This document shows, one piece after another, positions 1 through 7,745 of a stretch of 64,000 nt of DNA (within the stretch, counting starts at the first letter, position 1; every line of letters begins with the position of its first letter). The notes under the pieces are model-generated. The model saw only the letters and a list, made by a program, of their open reading frames with translations, was not told where the DNA came from and made no database searches. This DNA is from Arthrobacter liuii. GTDB taxonomy: Bacteria; Actinomycetota; Actinomycetes; Actinomycetales; Micrococcaceae. Both the position numbers and the translations under genes were made by a program. Location: NCBI RefSeq assembly GCF_014639275.1, contig NZ_BMFW01000021.1, positions 1 to 64,000 on the forward strand, written 5' to 3'.

Positions 1-71
1 GTCTGATCGATGATCTCTCCCGTCACAGGATCGATCATCACCCCTGTTACTGCGGTCGTGGACTCTGACAC
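1..71 (-). CDS. IS256-family transposase, N-terminal fragment
   Basis: Partial gene reading off the left edge. The GTG start at 69-71 is preceded by an AAAGGAG ribosome-binding site at 77-84. The visible protein contains VMIDPVTGEIIDQ, a sequence I associate from memory with the N-terminus of actinobacterial IS256-type (mutator) transposases, which carry a DDE catalytic domain further on. No catalytic residue is inside the window. Confidence 0.5.
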   Translation of the reverse strand, partial: MSESTTAVTGVMIDPVTGEIIDQ

Positions 72-127
72 GGCCGTCTCCTTTCGGATCAGGCCGGACC
101 ATCACACACCGTTTTTCTTACAGTCCC
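1..127 (-). mobile_element. IS256-family insertion sequence, 5' end only (runs off the left edge)
   Basis: The minus strand from 127 begins GGGGACTGTAAGAAAAACGG, which resembles the terminal inverted repeat of actinobacterial IS256-family elements. A ribosome-binding site and the first codons of a transposase-like gene follow. The rest lies outside the window, so family membership rests on this end and about 23 residues. Confidence 0.55.
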
Positions 128-128
128 C

Positions 129-266
129 TTGACAACCCCAACGTTCTACCAGGATCTGCTGGACGGCTACGCCAGCGCGGGTGGCACTGCCATGATTCCC
201 AACTACGTCAATGGCGGCGAGGGGTTGAACGATTGGTTGTGTCAAGTAGTTCTGAACCCACTGTGA
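129..266 (+). pseudogene. Gene fragment between two insertion elements
   Basis: An open frame of 45 codons without a recognisable start lies between the IS256-type end at 127 and the second element's end at 235. The last codons (from about 237) are supplied by that second element, so only about 35 residues are native. I do not recognise the family. It is probably a scrap of a gene destroyed by two insertions, and could equally be chance open frame. Confidence 0.25.
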
Positions 267-562
267 CGGTTTGATTTGAGCCCACCTGGTGATGATTCTG
301 GGATTATCGTGGGAATGGTTTCTTCCGGATTGCCCGAACTCGATATTGCCCGTGCGCGCCGCTGGTGTGCTGGGCGGGTGCCTGCCAGGTTCAAGGATGA
401 GATGCGGGTGGAGTGCGATGTCGCTGCCCGTCACATCACGATTCTTGAATGCCGCCCGCCATGGGATGAGAGCGGGGAAACGGAATGGTCGCGGTTCCCC
501 ATAGCCCGGATGTCTTTCACGAAGAAGACAGGGCTATGGACCTTGTTCTGGCGCGACCGGAA
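235..562 (+). mobile_element. Left-end remnant of the IS21-type element that is intact at 62661
   Basis: The sequence from 235 to 562 matches 62659-62986 almost base for base, with about five scattered mismatches near the start and none seen later. It then diverges abruptly after GCGACCGGAA. It therefore represents the outer end of the element plus the first two thirds of its DUF3024 gene, with the transposition genes missing. Confidence 0.8.
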
Positions 563-626
563 GAGAGCATCGAGGCCAGTGCGCCTGGAGTTGTTCATTT
601 TTTGGTGGAGGGTGCGGCCTGGGTGA
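315..626 (+). pseudogene. DUF3024 protein, C-terminally truncated copy
   Basis: Residues through WTLFWRDR are the same as in the complete copy at 62739-63086. The conserved C-terminal third (ending in DPIFWG) is replaced by out-of-family sequence from 563 on, which reads to a chance stop at 626. The deletion joint is also the joint to the esterase gene region, so this is a dead fragment left by loss of the rest of the element. Confidence 0.75.
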
Positions 627-1950
627 GGCCCAGCCGGGGGTATAGGATGCGGAATCCTTCGCGGAGGCCTCCGTTCAGGGCCCCGATCACGTGGCCGGCG
701 TTGGGTATCTCGATGTAGGTGGCGGTCATGCCGGCCGATGTCGCGGCGTCATTGACTTTCCTGGCCGCGTCGACGTAGATGGGGTCATCGTTGGAGACCG
801 TAAAAACGGCCGCAGTGTTGGGGTAGTGGTGCCCGTGCAGGATGGTGATGGGCTTTTGCGCGTCGTAGGCGCTTTGGTCTCCGCCGAAAATGTCACGGAG
901 GGTGCTGTCGGGGTGTTCGGCGCCGGGGTATTCTTCCCCGGAAATGTCCAGTACGTTGCCCCAGAGTTGCGGGTATTTAGCGGCGAAGGAAATCGCGCAT
1001 TGGCCGCCGTGGGAGTACCCGGCGATGGTCCGGTAGCGGGGGTCATTGATGACGTTCAGGTGTGTGCTCGCCCAAGAAAGGACGTCCTTGTTGATGAAGG
1101 TCTCTACGTTTCCGTAGACCGGGGTGTCCAGGCAGAGGCTGTCGATCAGGGGGTCTGCGAGTTGGTCCGCCACGATCACGATCGGTGCCAGGCCTTGGTG
1201 GCGGGAGGCGTACTTGTCTAATACGGCGGCAATGAACTGTGGGTCCGGGTTCCCCGGTTGCCCCATCATGAGAACGACCAGGGGCAGTGCGGGCGGTTCC
1301 GGGACCAGGGCGGCCGGGGGCAGGTAGATTCCGGCCGGGCGTGAGGGGAATCCCGATTCGGGGTTGGGGATGATCTGGGTTCCGGTGGTCCCGGTCTCGG
1401 GCATCCCGGGCGGGGGAGTCCAGTGGACGGGCGGACCGGTGGGGCCGGTACTGGCAGGGGGCGGCACCGCCGGAGCAGCAGGTTGGGGTTGGAGGTTGAT
1501 CGGTTTGACCAGCGAGAGTCCGGCCAGGGATGCCACTGTGGGGTGGAACCCGTAGTGGGCATTTATACCCAGACCGGCAGCCAGCACGAAGATCAGGGAC
1601 GCGCCGGCGGCGGCGACTTTCCTCCAGGGCCCGGAGTTCCAGAAGTTGGCTCCGGCGAGGCCGAGGGCGGCGGACAGGGCCAGAATCCAGGCCCTGGTTT
1701 GCCACCCCAAGGGGGTGCCGAATACGTTGAAGACTTTTTCAACAAGCCACAATGCAATGGCCCCGCAGAGGGCCCCGGTCGCGGCCGCACCGGCAGCTAT
1801 GACCGCCCAACGGCGTGCGCGGCGAACGCATAGGAAGACCAGCCCGGTACTTGCGAGCACGAAAACGATGACGAGGACCGGGCCATCGACGATCCTCAAC
1901 GCCAAGACAATATCCGCCACGTCCGGGTGCTTCCCTTCCTCCGCCGCCAT
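595..1950 (-). CDS. Membrane-anchored alpha/beta-hydrolase (putative esterase)
   Basis: 451 residues. The N-terminal 135 residues hold four hydrophobic segments, then a Pro-rich linker (about 155-215), then an extracytoplasmic alpha/beta-hydrolase domain. The nucleophile elbow GYSHGG lies near residue 313 and a plausible catalytic His sits in NAGHVIG near 418. Actinobacteria have many esterases with this four-helix plus esterase layout, distantly like antigen-85-type proteins; the substrate is unknown. The ATG start has no clear ribosome-binding site. The gene follows the FlgN-like gene by 52 bp on the same strand, so it may be co-transcribed from the ECF-type promoter at 2646-2673. Its 3' end stops 33 bp from an insertion-element remnant but looks complete. 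Confidence 0.75.
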   Translation of the reverse strand: MAAEEGKHPDVADIVLALRIVDGPVLVIVFVLASTGLVFLCVRRARRWAVIAAGAAATGALCGAIALWLVEKVFNVFGTPLGWQTRAWILALSAALGLAGANFWNSGPWRKVAAAGASLIFVLAAGLGINAHYGFHPTVASLAGLSLVKPINLQPQPAAPAVPPPASTGPTGPPVHWTPPPGMPETGTTGTQIIPNPESGFPSRPAGIYLPPAALVPEPPALPLVVLMMGQPGNPDPQFIAAVLDKYASRHQGLAPIVIVADQLADPLIDSLCLDTPVYGNVETFINKDVLSWASTHLNVINDPRYRTIAGYSHGGQCAISFAAKYPQLWGNVLDISGEEYPGAEHPDSTLRDIFGGDQSAYDAQKPITILHGHHYPNTAAVFTVSNDDPIYVDAARKVNDAATSAGMTATYIEIPNAGHVIGALNGGLREGFRILYPRLGLTQAAPSTKK

Positions 1951-2002
1951 CTAGAATACGTGACCTGGTTCCGCGGACGGGTCAGTTCCGGTCCCGCGCG
2001 GG

Positions 2003-2575
2003 CTATGGCGTCTTTGGGATCCGGAGGAATTCCTGGAGGGTTCCCGGGAGCACCTGTCCGGTGATGACTTGCGCAGCCCGGATGGTGTCATCGCGCAGCA
2101 TCAGGTCGAGATCGTCGGCGTCGGTGTCCGCGTCCGGGTGTGGGATCACCGAGATGCCGTGTGTGTCGGTGGACAGTTTCGCGGGTTCCTCCCGGGCCTG
2201 GAGCGCGGCCTTCTCCAGCAATTCTTCGTTGATTTGACCCAGCGCCATGACCCGGCGCGCCTGGACGCTCATGGCCGTGAGGTGCGCTCCGAGGATTTCG
2301 GCCCACACACTCGTAGGGGCATGGGCAACCAGACCGCCAAGGGTGACGCTGTCCGGGGCTGACCATTCCCTGGCCAGAAGGGAAACCTCGACGCTGCGCG
2401 CCAGTTCTTCCAAGCGGAGCCGACCGAGGACGTCTCGGAGTTCCTCCGTCGAGTGGCCCAGCCAGTGCAGGCTGCCTTCCCGAAGGAAAAACCGTTCGGT
2501 CTCCAATTTCAGGAGCAGTCGTTCCAGTAATGCCCGTTCCCGCCAGAGCAGGGCAGATAAATCGTTCGCGTTCAC
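2003..2575 (-). CDS. FlgN-like protein
   Basis: 190 residues, GTG start with GAGGG four bases upstream. The first 100 residues are helical and match the pattern I know from actinobacterial FlgN-type flagellar chaperones: LLWRERALLERLLLKLE, then WLGHSTEEL. FlgN binds hook-filament junction proteins before export, but no other flagellar gene is in the window. It may therefore be a relative with a different client, or a leftover of a flagellar locus. It lies about 70 bp downstream of an ECF-type promoter that has a near-copy in front of the repeat protein at 4107-4631. Confidence 0.5.
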   Translation of the reverse strand: MNANDLSALLWRERALLERLLLKLETERFFLREGSLHWLGHSTEELRDVLGRLRLEELARSVEVSLLAREWSAPDSVTLGGLVAHAPTSVWAEILGAHLTAMSVQARRVMALGQINEELLEKAALQAREEPAKLSTDTHGISVIPHPDADTDADDLDLMLRDDTIRAAQVITGQVLPGTLQEFLRIPKTP

Positions 2576-2645
2576 AGGTCCCTCGCCGGTTACCTCCCGC
2601 CAGGAACCACCAGCGGGATTGCCGGGGAAACGCGGGGCAAAAAGA

Positions 2646-2673
2646 CAATCGACCGCGGGGCCTAAAAGTTACC
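2646..2673 (-). promoter_or_regulatory. ECF-sigma-type promoter upstream of the FlgN-like gene
   Basis: Read on the minus strand: GGTAACTTTT, 9 bp, GGTCGATTG. The same two words recur at 4672-4700 with a 10-bp gap, in front of another gene of this cluster. Conserved paired -35/-10 words near an ECF sigma gene are typical of its target promoters. No other copy was noticed by eye. Confidence 0.6.
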
Positions 2674-2713
2674 CGCAGGACGAAACTTTTTTGCAGCCGA
2701 CGACAGTCGCCAA

Positions 2714-3499
2714 TCACGGGCCTGCCGCAGGCCCCTCCGTTCCCTCGTTCCCGCCCCGCCCGGCCGTGTCCGCCGCCCCGGTGTCCTGGGGTGCTGCTGA
2801 CCCGGAAACAGACCCAGACCCCGGGCCAGGCACTGGCGTCACCGGTTCGAGCGTGCCCTCAAAAGGCGCATCTCCCGGCCCCTGGACTCCCTGCGCGGGC
2901 TTCTCCCCGGAACCGCCGCCATCCGAATAGCCACCGGATACTCCAGTGCTGTCTTCCCGACCGGCAGGCACATCCCCGCCGACGGGACTGTCGGCACCGG
3001 CACCTTCCGGGAGGTCAACGGACCCTGCGGTGTCCCCCGGGACGACTGTCCCGGACGGTGCGGGTGAACCGCCTGGAGCCGGGGCCCTGTCAGGGTCGGT
3101 GAGGCCTGGTTCCACGGGGGTTTCTGAAGGCGCAGAGGGCTTCCTCACCTCCGGGCCGGGTCGCGTAGCCCCAGTTATCGCCTCTATCACCTCCTCCACC
3201 GCGTGCCGGACATCCGGGCTGGCGGCGGCCGCTGCACCGCCTCCCAAAGCCAACGCGGCTGCCACCAGAGCGGCCGGCAGTATCCGAGGACGGAAGCGGG
3301 CTGGGGCCAACGGGATCACCACACCGCCGGTGATCAGGGCAGCCAATTCCGGGGAGGGCGCAGGTACGGGCGGAACGTCCTCGGTGAAAGCCGTCAGGGC
3401 CGCCAGCAACCGAGGGGAATCCCCTATCCCGGACTCCCGAAGGACGGCCTGGACGCGGCCGCCGCCGGCCCCATCGGAATCCGTCACTGTGGTATTCAT
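2714..3499 (-). CDS. Single-pass membrane partner of the ECF sigma factor (putative anti-sigma factor)
   Basis: 261 residues. A short N-terminal cytoplasmic part (about 1-70) is followed by one transmembrane segment (about 72-92, rich in Ala, Leu and Gly) and a long outer tail rich in Pro, Gly, Ser and Asp. Its start overlaps the sigma gene stop by four bases (ATGA), so the two are translationally coupled. That position and topology fit an anti-sigma factor. No HxxxCxxC zinc motif of the ZAS class is visible, so the role is inferred from context only. Confidence 0.5.
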   Translation of the reverse strand: MNTTVTDSDGAGGGRVQAVLRESGIGDSPRLLAALTAFTEDVPPVPAPSPELAALITGGVVIPLAPARFRPRILPAALVAAALALGGGAAAAASPDVRHAVEEVIEAITGATRPGPEVRKPSAPSETPVEPGLTDPDRAPAPGGSPAPSGTVVPGDTAGSVDLPEGAGADSPVGGDVPAGREDSTGVSGGYSDGGGSGEKPAQGVQGPGDAPFEGTLEPVTPVPGPGSGSVSGSAAPQDTGAADTAGRGGNEGTEGPAAGP

Positions 3500-4038
3500 T
3501 CCCCGTCCTCCAGGATTGCCCGTAATGCAATGAGGCCTTTTCGCTGCAGCTGCTTGACGGCCCCGGTGCTCCGCTTCATGATCCGTGCAGTCTCGGCCAG
3601 GGAGAGGTCCGCAACAATCCGCAGCAGAAGCGCCTCGCGCTGGTCGGCTCCGAGCCTTTGCAGTAATTCGTCCATCTCGGCGGCCCCGGCAAGGGTGATC
3701 ACAGTTTCCTCGGCCGATTCCACGCTTCGGTGATCGGCCGCAGCGACGAACTCACCCACCGGGGGCTGCCGGCCGTTCCAGCGGTACTGATCCACGATCC
3801 GGGCATGCGCGACAGCGAACACGAAGGACCTCAAGCCCGCCATACCACCGGTGACAGTGGGAATCCGGGAGAAAACCGTCAACAGCACGTCATGGCATGA
3901 TCCCTCGGGGTCCCCCGCGCCCCGGCCCCGGAAATACTGGATCAGGACCGGTGCGAAATACCGGTAAATATCCTCCAGCGCTCCCACCTCCCCGGACGCG
4001 GCAGCAACAAGCACCGAGTCCGGGGGAAGCTGAGTCAT
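3496..4038 (-). CDS. ECF-type RNA polymerase sigma factor
   Basis: 180 residues. Region 2 includes LRSFVFAVAHARIVDQYRWN (about 69-88) and region 4 ends with the helix-turn-helix DLSLAETARIMKRSTGAVKQ (about 144-163), both typical of the sigma-70 ECF group. It should direct RNA polymerase to a small regulon. Two matching promoter-like sites at 2646-2673 and 4672-4700 are the best candidate targets, and neither lies directly upstream of the sigma gene itself. It overlaps the membrane partner gene by four bases. The ATG lacks a strong ribosome-binding site. Confidence 0.85.
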   Translation of the reverse strand: MTQLPPDSVLVAAASGEVGALEDIYRYFAPVLIQYFRGRGAGDPEGSCHDVLLTVFSRIPTVTGGMAGLRSFVFAVAHARIVDQYRWNGRQPPVGEFVAAADHRSVESAEETVITLAGAAEMDELLQRLGADQREALLLRIVADLSLAETARIMKRSTGAVKQLQRKGLIALRAILEDGE

Positions 4039-4106
4039 CCGACAATAATCCCATCGTCACCGGCCGAACCGAACCAAAATCCCCAACGGCTACCGCAGCA
4101 CCAGAC

Positions 4107-4631
4107 TCAATTGTTCTCCCCGGTCACCCCGGACTGGGTTTCGTTGTTCTCCCCGGTCACCCCGGACTGGGTTTCGTTGTTCTCCCCGGTCACCCCGGAC
4201 TGGGTTTCGTTGTTCTCCCCGGTCACCCCGGACTGGGTTTCGTTGCTCTCCCCGGTCACCCCGGACTGGGTTTCGTTGCTCTCCCCGGTCACCCCGGACT
4301 GGGTTTCGTTGCTCTCCCCGGTCACCCCGGACTGGGTTTCGTTGCTCTCCCCGGTCACCCCGGACTGGGTTTCGTTGCTCTCCCCGGTCACCCCGGACTG
4401 GGTTTCGTTGCTCTCCCCGGTCACCCCGGACTGGGTTTCGGCGTTCTCCCCGGCGGGGCCGGTCGTGCTGTTTCCATCGGAGGTCTGTTCCGCAGGCGTC
4501 AGAGGCCTGTCCGACGGCGCGGCACTAGCCATCGCGGCACCGGAAATTGCGCCGGTCACCAGAACGGTCGCTGCAAGAAGAGCTTTCCCTGCCGCGCTCA
4601 TCGCGTTCATGCGGGTAAATATGCCGGTCAT
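4107..4631 (-). CDS. Secreted protein with 11-residue tandem repeats
   Basis: 174 residues from the ATG at 4629-4631, chosen because GAAGGG precedes it and a signal peptide follows (MNAMSAAGKALLAATVLVTG, cleavage near ASA-APS). A longer in-frame start upstream lacks these. After a short linker the protein is a run of the 11-mer GESNETQSGVT: six copies with GESN, then GENN variants, ending abruptly inside the last unit. The tail is acidic and polar, like surface or adhesin repeat regions. It faces away from its own ECF-type promoter at 4672-4700. Function unknown. Confidence 0.7.
   Translation of the reverse strand: MTGIFTRMNAMSAAGKALLAATVLVTGAISGAAMASAAPSDRPLTPAEQTSDGNSTTGPAGENAETQSGVTGESNETQSGVTGESNETQSGVTGESNETQSGVTGESNETQSGVTGESNETQSGVTGESNETQSGVTGENNETQSGVTGENNETQSGVTGENNETQSGVTGENN
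4111..4440 (-). repeat. Ten tandem 33-bp repeats inside the secreted-protein gene
   Basis: Ten head-to-tail units of exactly 33 bp, differing only at one position of the Asn/Ser codon, with a degenerate eleventh unit (GENAETQSGVT) at the other end. The near identity points to recent expansion by slippage or recombination. The unit length keeps the frame, so copy number can change without breaking the gene. Confidence 0.95.
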
Positions 4632-4671
4632 GGTGGATCCCTTCAGAAGTGAAAAATACGGAACATCCAAG

Positions 4672-4700
4672 CAATCGACCACGCGACCGAAAAAGTTACC
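4672..4700 (-). promoter_or_regulatory. ECF-sigma-type promoter upstream of the repeat protein
   Basis: Minus-strand GGTAACTTTT, 10 bp, GGTCGATTG, 41 bp before the ATG at 4631. It shares both words with the site at 2646-2673. The two sites and the sigma gene between them make a compact candidate regulon. Confidence 0.6.
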
Positions 4701-4889
4701 GCCAGATAAATCCGGAGAGGTTGCGCGAGCGTCCCAGAGGCGCGTTCCCATGACGCCGGCGGCCCGGCAACCCCGGCCGCCCCAATCACCGACGGCGCCG
4801 GCACCGAGTTCGCCCGTTACTCCAAACCCCCTCCCGCGCTGGCCCTCTCGGCGGAATGAGTCCGGCTCCGCGACTCCCAGAATCCCCAC

Positions 4890-5231
4890 GCATCCGCAGT
4901 CTTCTGTACCTGAGTGCCAGCCAGACGCGGGCGTTTTTAGAATAGCGATTGAGGTTCCTCGACGAGATGAACGCGGTCTCGATGGAGACCAACGAGTACT
5001 GTCCCGTTAACCGATCCACCACTATGCCGGACTCCAATGTTCCAGGAACGGCAGGGGCATTTCTGGTAGTTCACGTCGAGACTTTCATGGCCGGCGTTGG
5101 GGACCTGAACTATCCTTTGGGAAAGGAAGGTAATCTCCTTGCGGGCTGGGGTCCGCGGTCTTTCCAGGAAGGCTCCCATTCGTCGGTTTCTAGCGATTTC
5201 CGGAAGGTCTCATGCCACAGCTCTCAGCCCT
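4890..5231. other. Stretch without a recognisable gene
   Basis: Short open frames exist on both strands (for example minus 4937-5179) but none has a convincing start, family match or codon pattern. Mixed composition suggests the debris of an older insertion. No structured repeat was seen. Confidence 0.4.
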
Positions 5232-5489
5232 TCAACGCAAGCGCCGGGCCGCTGGCTCCGGGGAACATGGCGCTGTGGCAGTGCTTATTGCGTTGTTCAC
5301 CAGTCCCACGTACTCCAGCGGGTCTTCCTGGCCCCGGGGCGGGATCAGGTCCTCGCTCAGTGCCCAGATCCTGTCCTGAATCTCCCGGCCCAAAGTCGAA
5401 AAGTGTGTCTCGGGGTCCGCTATCTGCGCGAAGCTCTCCGGGTCGTGGTTCTTCATGGTTTCCATGGCGTGTCTGCCGTGCTCGTTCAT
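5232..5489 (-). CDS. Small hypothetical protein, probably 3'-truncated
   Basis: 85 residues. The central part (from about 18 to 67) is acidic and helical, with DPETHFSTLGREIQDRIW, and reads like a conserved small protein carried beside recombinase genes in actinobacterial mobile elements, though I cannot name the family. After NNAIS the tail turns into low-complexity Pro/Ala/Arg, which suggests a rearrangement joint near 5260. It lies 149 bp downstream of, and on the same strand as, the serine recombinase. Confidence 0.4.
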   Translation of the reverse strand: MNEHGRHAMETMKNHDPESFAQIADPETHFSTLGREIQDRIWALSEDLIPPRGQEDPLEYVGLVNNAISTATAPCSPEPAARRLR

Positions 5490-5637
5490 TGACTACCTCT
5501 TCCGGTTCGGCCCACAAGGACTCCAGGCTCATCTGGCCTTCGATGTGGTTTCTAGATTTCTTCGGTGCCATGTGCGCCGTCCCCCTCCGTTTGCCTCCAA
5601 CGTTAACGAAGGCCTGGATGGATTAACAGCCGCACCC

Positions 5638-6222
5638 TTACTCCTGCGGGGCCTGCTGGCCCTTCCTCTGTCGTGCGAGCTCGCGGACTACCGTCGCTTC
5701 GCTGACGTCGATGGTCTTGGCGATGTCCCGGATGGTCCGTCTCTCGCCTCTCATCCGGTGGGCGGTGGCTGCTTTGTCCGGGGTCATCTTTGTCGGCCGA
5801 CCGCCGACGCGGCCGCGGGCCTTTGCTGCTGCGAGGCCGGCCATGGTCCGTTCGCGCAGCCGGTTCCTTTCGTACTCCGCGAGGGCGGAGAAGAAGTGGA
5901 ACATCAGCACGCCCTGGGACGTGGTGGTGTCTAGCCAGGTCTCCGTCAGGGAGCGGAGGCCGATGTGCCTGTCGGCCAGCGTCTGCACGATGCCGGCCAA
6001 GTCCGCGGTGTTTCGGCCAAGCCTGGATAGGTCGTTCACCACGAGGATATTCCCCGGTTGAAGGTGGTCGAGGCATTCCTTCCACTGCGGCCGTTCCGCC
6101 GTCGCACCGGATGCGAAATCTGTCCAGATCCGGAAGCAGCCGGCCTCGTTCAATGCGTCGTGCTGGAGGTCAACTGACTGCTCGGTCGTGCTGACTCTGG
6201 CGTATCCCATCAATGTGGCCAC
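5638..6222 (-). CDS. Serine recombinase / resolvase (DNA invertase-like)
   Basis: 194 residues from the GTG at 6220-6222, preceded by AAGGGGGAAC; an ATG four codons later (6208-6210) is the alternative. The N-terminal catalytic domain has the nucleophile serine in GYARVSTTEQ and the conserved LSRLGRNTADL and EYERNRLRERT motifs. The C-terminus carries a Hin-like helix-turn-helix (IRDIAKTIDVSEATVVREL). This is the size and layout of Tn3-type resolvases and invertases. No Tn3 transposase accompanies it, so it may serve a small element or act as a multimer resolution system. Upstream inverted repeats (6238-6273) are likely binding sites. Confidence 0.9.
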   Translation of the reverse strand: MATLMGYARVSTTEQSVDLQHDALNEAGCFRIWTDFASGATAERPQWKECLDHLQPGNILVVNDLSRLGRNTADLAGIVQTLADRHIGLRSLTETWLDTTTSQGVLMFHFFSALAEYERNRLRERTMAGLAAAKARGRVGGRPTKMTPDKAATAHRMRGERRTIRDIAKTIDVSEATVVRELARQRKGQQAPQE

Positions 6223-6237
6223 GACGTTCCCCCTTCG

Positions 6238-6273
6238 TTGGTCAAAAACCGTCACCCACGGAGTTTTGACCAA
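6238..6273. promoter_or_regulatory. Inverted repeat upstream of the recombinase (res or operator candidate)
   Basis: Perfect 10-bp arms TTGGTCAAAA and TTTTGACCAA separated by 16 bp, starting 16 bp upstream of the recombinase GTG. A further TTTTTGACC word lies near 6380. Position and repetition fit recombinase subsites or an autoregulatory operator. Confidence 0.5.
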
Positions 6274-6644
6274 CAGTGGCCCCGTAGATTTCGTAGTCGA
6301 GTTCTGACACAGCGTAGCACTGCCAAAACCGATATTTGGAGGGGTCACCGGCCGCCCGTGTCGACACAGGCACAAAGGGTCGTTTTTGACCGTTGCGGTC
6401 AGCGCCCCTTCACCGGGCATCATTGTCGGCGAATCTTCCACGAATCGACCCGGTCGGAGCCACGCTGATCCAACGATCGTGAGCGGCCCGCTCTTACGTC
6501 CGATCAGGGATCGACTTACGGGCCTCCAACGTCGTTGGTGGTCGTCATCCCGTCAGACGTCGTTGCCCATGGGTACGATAACGACGTACAACGTGCCCCG
6601 TTCCCGGCGGTGCGAGACAGCCGGGTGAATGGGGCACTTCCAGC

Positions 6645-7745
6645 ATGGCATCGAAGCAGCAGTCTCTTGGAGACGCCAAGTCCGCCAAGCTGGACGAGTT
6701 CTACACGCAGCTGTCAGACATCGAGAAGGAACTGCGGCACTACAAGGCGCATTTCAAGGACAAGGTCGTCTACCTCAACTGCGATGACCCCCGTGAATCG
6801 GAGTTCTTCCACTACTTCAGCTACAACTTCGAGAAGCTTGGCCTGAAAAAGCTGATCGCCGCGTGCTACAAGAGCCAAAACGTCGACCTGTTCTCCACGG
6901 GCGACAACGAGCGGGCCATCTACCTCGAGTACACCGGCGACAAAGACGGTGACCGCGTCCCCGGGCGCGACGAGATAGAGGTCAAGTGCTTCGACGGCGA
7001 CGGTGACTTCCGCTCTGCCGAGAGCATCGCCCTACTCAAGCAGGCCGACGTCGTGGTGACCAACCCTCCGTTCTCCCTGTTCCGGGAGTATGTCGCGCAG
7101 CTGGTCGAGCACGAGAAGAAGTTTCTGATTATCGGGAACATGAACGCCGTCACGACCAGAGATCTCTGGCCGCTCGTTCAGGCGGGCAAGTTCTGGTTGG
7201 GTATTACCCGCGCCGGCACCGGGCAGATGTGGTTCCGCATCAGTGATGACTTTCCGGAAAAGACCGGTCAGCGCACCGACGAGAACGGCCAGCGCTACCA
7301 GACCATCGGCAGTTCTGCGTGGTTTACGAACCTGGATCATGCCAAAAGGCATGAAGAACTGATCCTCTACAAGTCTTACGACCCTGCGGAATACCCAACG
7401 TACGACAATCATGACGCCATTGAGGTGTCAAAAACGGTGGATATCCCGGTTGACTACGACGGTGTGATGGGTGTTCCCGTCAGCTTCCTGGGCAAGCACA
7501 ACCCTGATCAATTCGAGATCGTCGGCATCACAAAGACATGGTTCGGCGCGGCTACCAAGACCTACCCGAAGCAGACGCAGGTCAGCGCGAACGGTGCGAC
7601 CAGCGCTGTAGGAAAACTCAACGACGGTGCAGTGCTAAAGGTCGAAACTCCCCCTCGAGGGAAAACGTACTACCAGGTGGATGACGAGTATTTCATTCAG
7701 ACCTATCCACGAGTTCTCATACGTCGTAAGGAAGCGACCTCATGA
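6645..7745 (+). CDS. M.EcoRI-type adenine-specific DNA methyltransferase
   Basis: 366 residues. It follows the EcoRI methyltransferase closely along its length: DEFYTQLSDIEKEL near residue 17, NCDDPRESEFFHYF near 45, FDGDGDFRSAESI near 116, the catalytic NPPF at 140-143, and GVMGVPVSFL in the C-terminal half. The enzyme should transfer a methyl group from S-adenosylmethionine to N6 of adenine in a specific site. No EcoRI-type endonuclease follows. Instead the stop overlaps the start of a DUF262-HNH gene (ATGA at 7742), so methylation probably protects host DNA from that nuclease or marks DNA for it. Target specificity cannot be read from the sequence. Confidence 0.93.
   Translation: MASKQQSLGDAKSAKLDEFYTQLSDIEKELRHYKAHFKDKVVYLNCDDPRESEFFHYFSYNFEKLGLKKLIAACYKSQNVDLFSTGDNERAIYLEYTGDKDGDRVPGRDEIEVKCFDGDGDFRSAESIALLKQADVVVTNPPFSLFREYVAQLVEHEKKFLIIGNMNAVTTRDLWPLVQAGKFWLGITRAGTGQMWFRISDDFPEKTGQRTDENGQRYQTIGSSAWFTNLDHAKRHEELILYKSYDPAEYPTYDNHDAIEVSKTVDIPVDYDGVMGVPVSFLGKHNPDQFEIVGITKTWFGAATKTYPKQTQVSANGATSAVGKLNDGAVLKVETPPRGKTYYQVDDEYFIQTYPRVLIRRKEATS

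Noticed and set aside
625..645. Shared 13-base word CAGCCGGGGGTAT at 631 and 63088 as an element end
   Set aside because: At 631 it is inside the esterase coding sequence, and the match does not extend on either side; likely coincidence.
4111..4440. Regular repeat array that might suggest CRISPR
   Set aside because: Units are contiguous 33-bp copies with no spacers, stay in one reading frame behind a signal peptide, and no cas gene is near.
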